DNA from: Pseudomonas sp. ANT_H12B
Lineage (GTDB): Bacteria > Pseudomonadota > Gammaproteobacteria > Pseudomonadales > Pseudomonadaceae
Assembly (NCBI RefSeq): GCF_008369325.1
Contig: NZ_VOBI01000021.1
Coordinates: 52,102 to 116,101 of the forward strand
Reading direction: 5' to 3'
DNA: 64,000 nucleotides
In this document: positions 63,797-64,000 of the stretch, piece after piece
Position numbering within the stretch: position 1 is the first letter of the stretch
How the letters are laid out: each line of letters starts with the position of its first letter
Position numbers and translations under genes: made by a program
The notes under the pieces: generated by a model
Seen by the model: the letters and a program-made list of their open reading frames with translations, nothing else
Database searches by the model: none
What the model was told of the DNA's origin: nothing

Positions 63797-63876
63797 TGTG
63801 GGAGCGAGCTTGCTCGCGATGGCGATTGTTCATTCAACATTGATGTCGACTGACGCGCCGCCATCGCGAGCAAGCT
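63797..63876. repeat. REPIN (type A) interrupted by an IS element
   Basis: The left arm GAGCGAGCTTGCTCGCGATG is complete. The right arm runs CATCGCGAGCAAGCT and then breaks off at 63876, where CGCTCCCACA would be expected and IS-like sequence begins. Confidence 0.85.
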
Positions 63877-64000
63877 GAACTGGTCAAGTAAATCCGGACA
63901 CCGGTTACGGTGCTTATGCCGCTTTTTGCTCCATAGCTATTGGCGACAGGTAGTTGTTGTAGCTGTGGAGTCTGGTGCGGTTGTAGTACATGAAGAAGCG
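63876..64000 (-). mobile_element. IS3-family insertion sequence, terminal part
   Basis: The element begins with TGAACTGGTCAAGTAAATCC, a typical IS3-family inverted-repeat end with the TG start, and continues past the window edge with the 3' end of its transposase gene. The other end is outside the window, so target duplication cannot be checked. Confidence 0.8.
63914..64000 (-). CDS. IS3-family transposase OrfB, C-terminal fragment
   Basis: The last 28 residues read RFFMYYNRTRLHSYNNYLSP followed by IAMEQKAA and stop. The YNxxRxHxxxxxxSP pattern is the hallmark C-terminus of IS3-family DDE integrase-type transposases. The gene is cut only by the window edge; its stop lies about 37 bases from the IS end, as usual. 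Confidence 0.88.
   Translation of the reverse strand, partial: RFFMYYNRTRLHSYNNYLSPIAMEQKAA

Overview
The window is chromosome from a fluorescent-group Pseudomonas (P. fluorescens/P. putida-like). Evidence: high GC, dense REP/REPIN hairpins of several Pseudomonas families, and a gene order from wspA through prfB, lysS, a TetR gene, an lptF-type lipoprotein, ppc, adk, tsaB, rsmJ and a mexLJK-type pump that, from memory, matches P. aeruginosa PA3708 to PA3676. No rRNA, tRNA, CRISPR array or prophage was seen. The only mobile element is the end of an IS3-family element at the right edge, inserted in a REPIN.

Layout. 1-2960: a cut-off LuxR-type regulator diverging from a nitrilase-family hydrolase, then a PuuP-like amine/amino-acid permease. 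3084-13090: a signalling cluster. On the minus strand, from right to left: a REC-PAS-GGDEF-EAL protein, a REC-GGDEF-EAL protein, a periplasmic di-haem peroxidase, a membrane histidine kinase and a REC-kinase hybrid. Most joints are ATGA overlaps. Diverging from them is a REC protein with a degenerate HD-GYP (YN) domain. 13306-14901: NUDIX, LysE exporter and acetyltransferase. 15033-18371: metR and metE with a MetR-like operator between them. 18577-20898: a secreted hydrolase, a FrnE-type thiol oxidoreductase and a lipoprotein remnant. 21014-27677: the acidic amino-acid uptake system (aatJ-aatQMP with aauS-aauR), with a sigma-54 promoter and two AauR-like sites. 27955-31539: opgD, two small proteins and a DUF533/TerB-like protein.

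31790-40233 is the wsp operon, a surface-sensing pathway ending in the diguanylate cyclase WspR. wspA is out of frame at a run of nine G, so as written the pathway has no receptor. 40530-46074: prfB (programmed +1 frameshift), lysS, a TetR regulator, a lipoprotein and a DUF1704 (QEGLA) putative metallopeptidase. 46155-49486: a lipoprotein hydrolase, a small membrane protein, the DUF4398/LptF envelope lipoprotein pair with a candidate AlgU promoter, and a small conserved protein. 49687-58442: ppc, adk, tsaB, several conserved hypotheticals and rsmJ. 58487-63395: mexL-mexJK type efflux. 63396-64000: terminator, a high-copy intergenic repeat, and a REPIN broken by an IS3-type element.

Two c-di-GMP circuits lie in one window: the well-known Wsp system and the less familiar 3-13 kb cluster. 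The latter is the best candidate here for an undescribed system. It joins a kinase, a REC-kinase, a haem peroxidase, a cyclase-like and a phosphodiesterase-like protein with reciprocally decayed domains, and a catalytically dead-looking HD-GYP regulator. Three of its REC modules are close paralogues. Terminators and REP elements divide most transcription units. Functions come from motif reading and family knowledge; no database search was possible.
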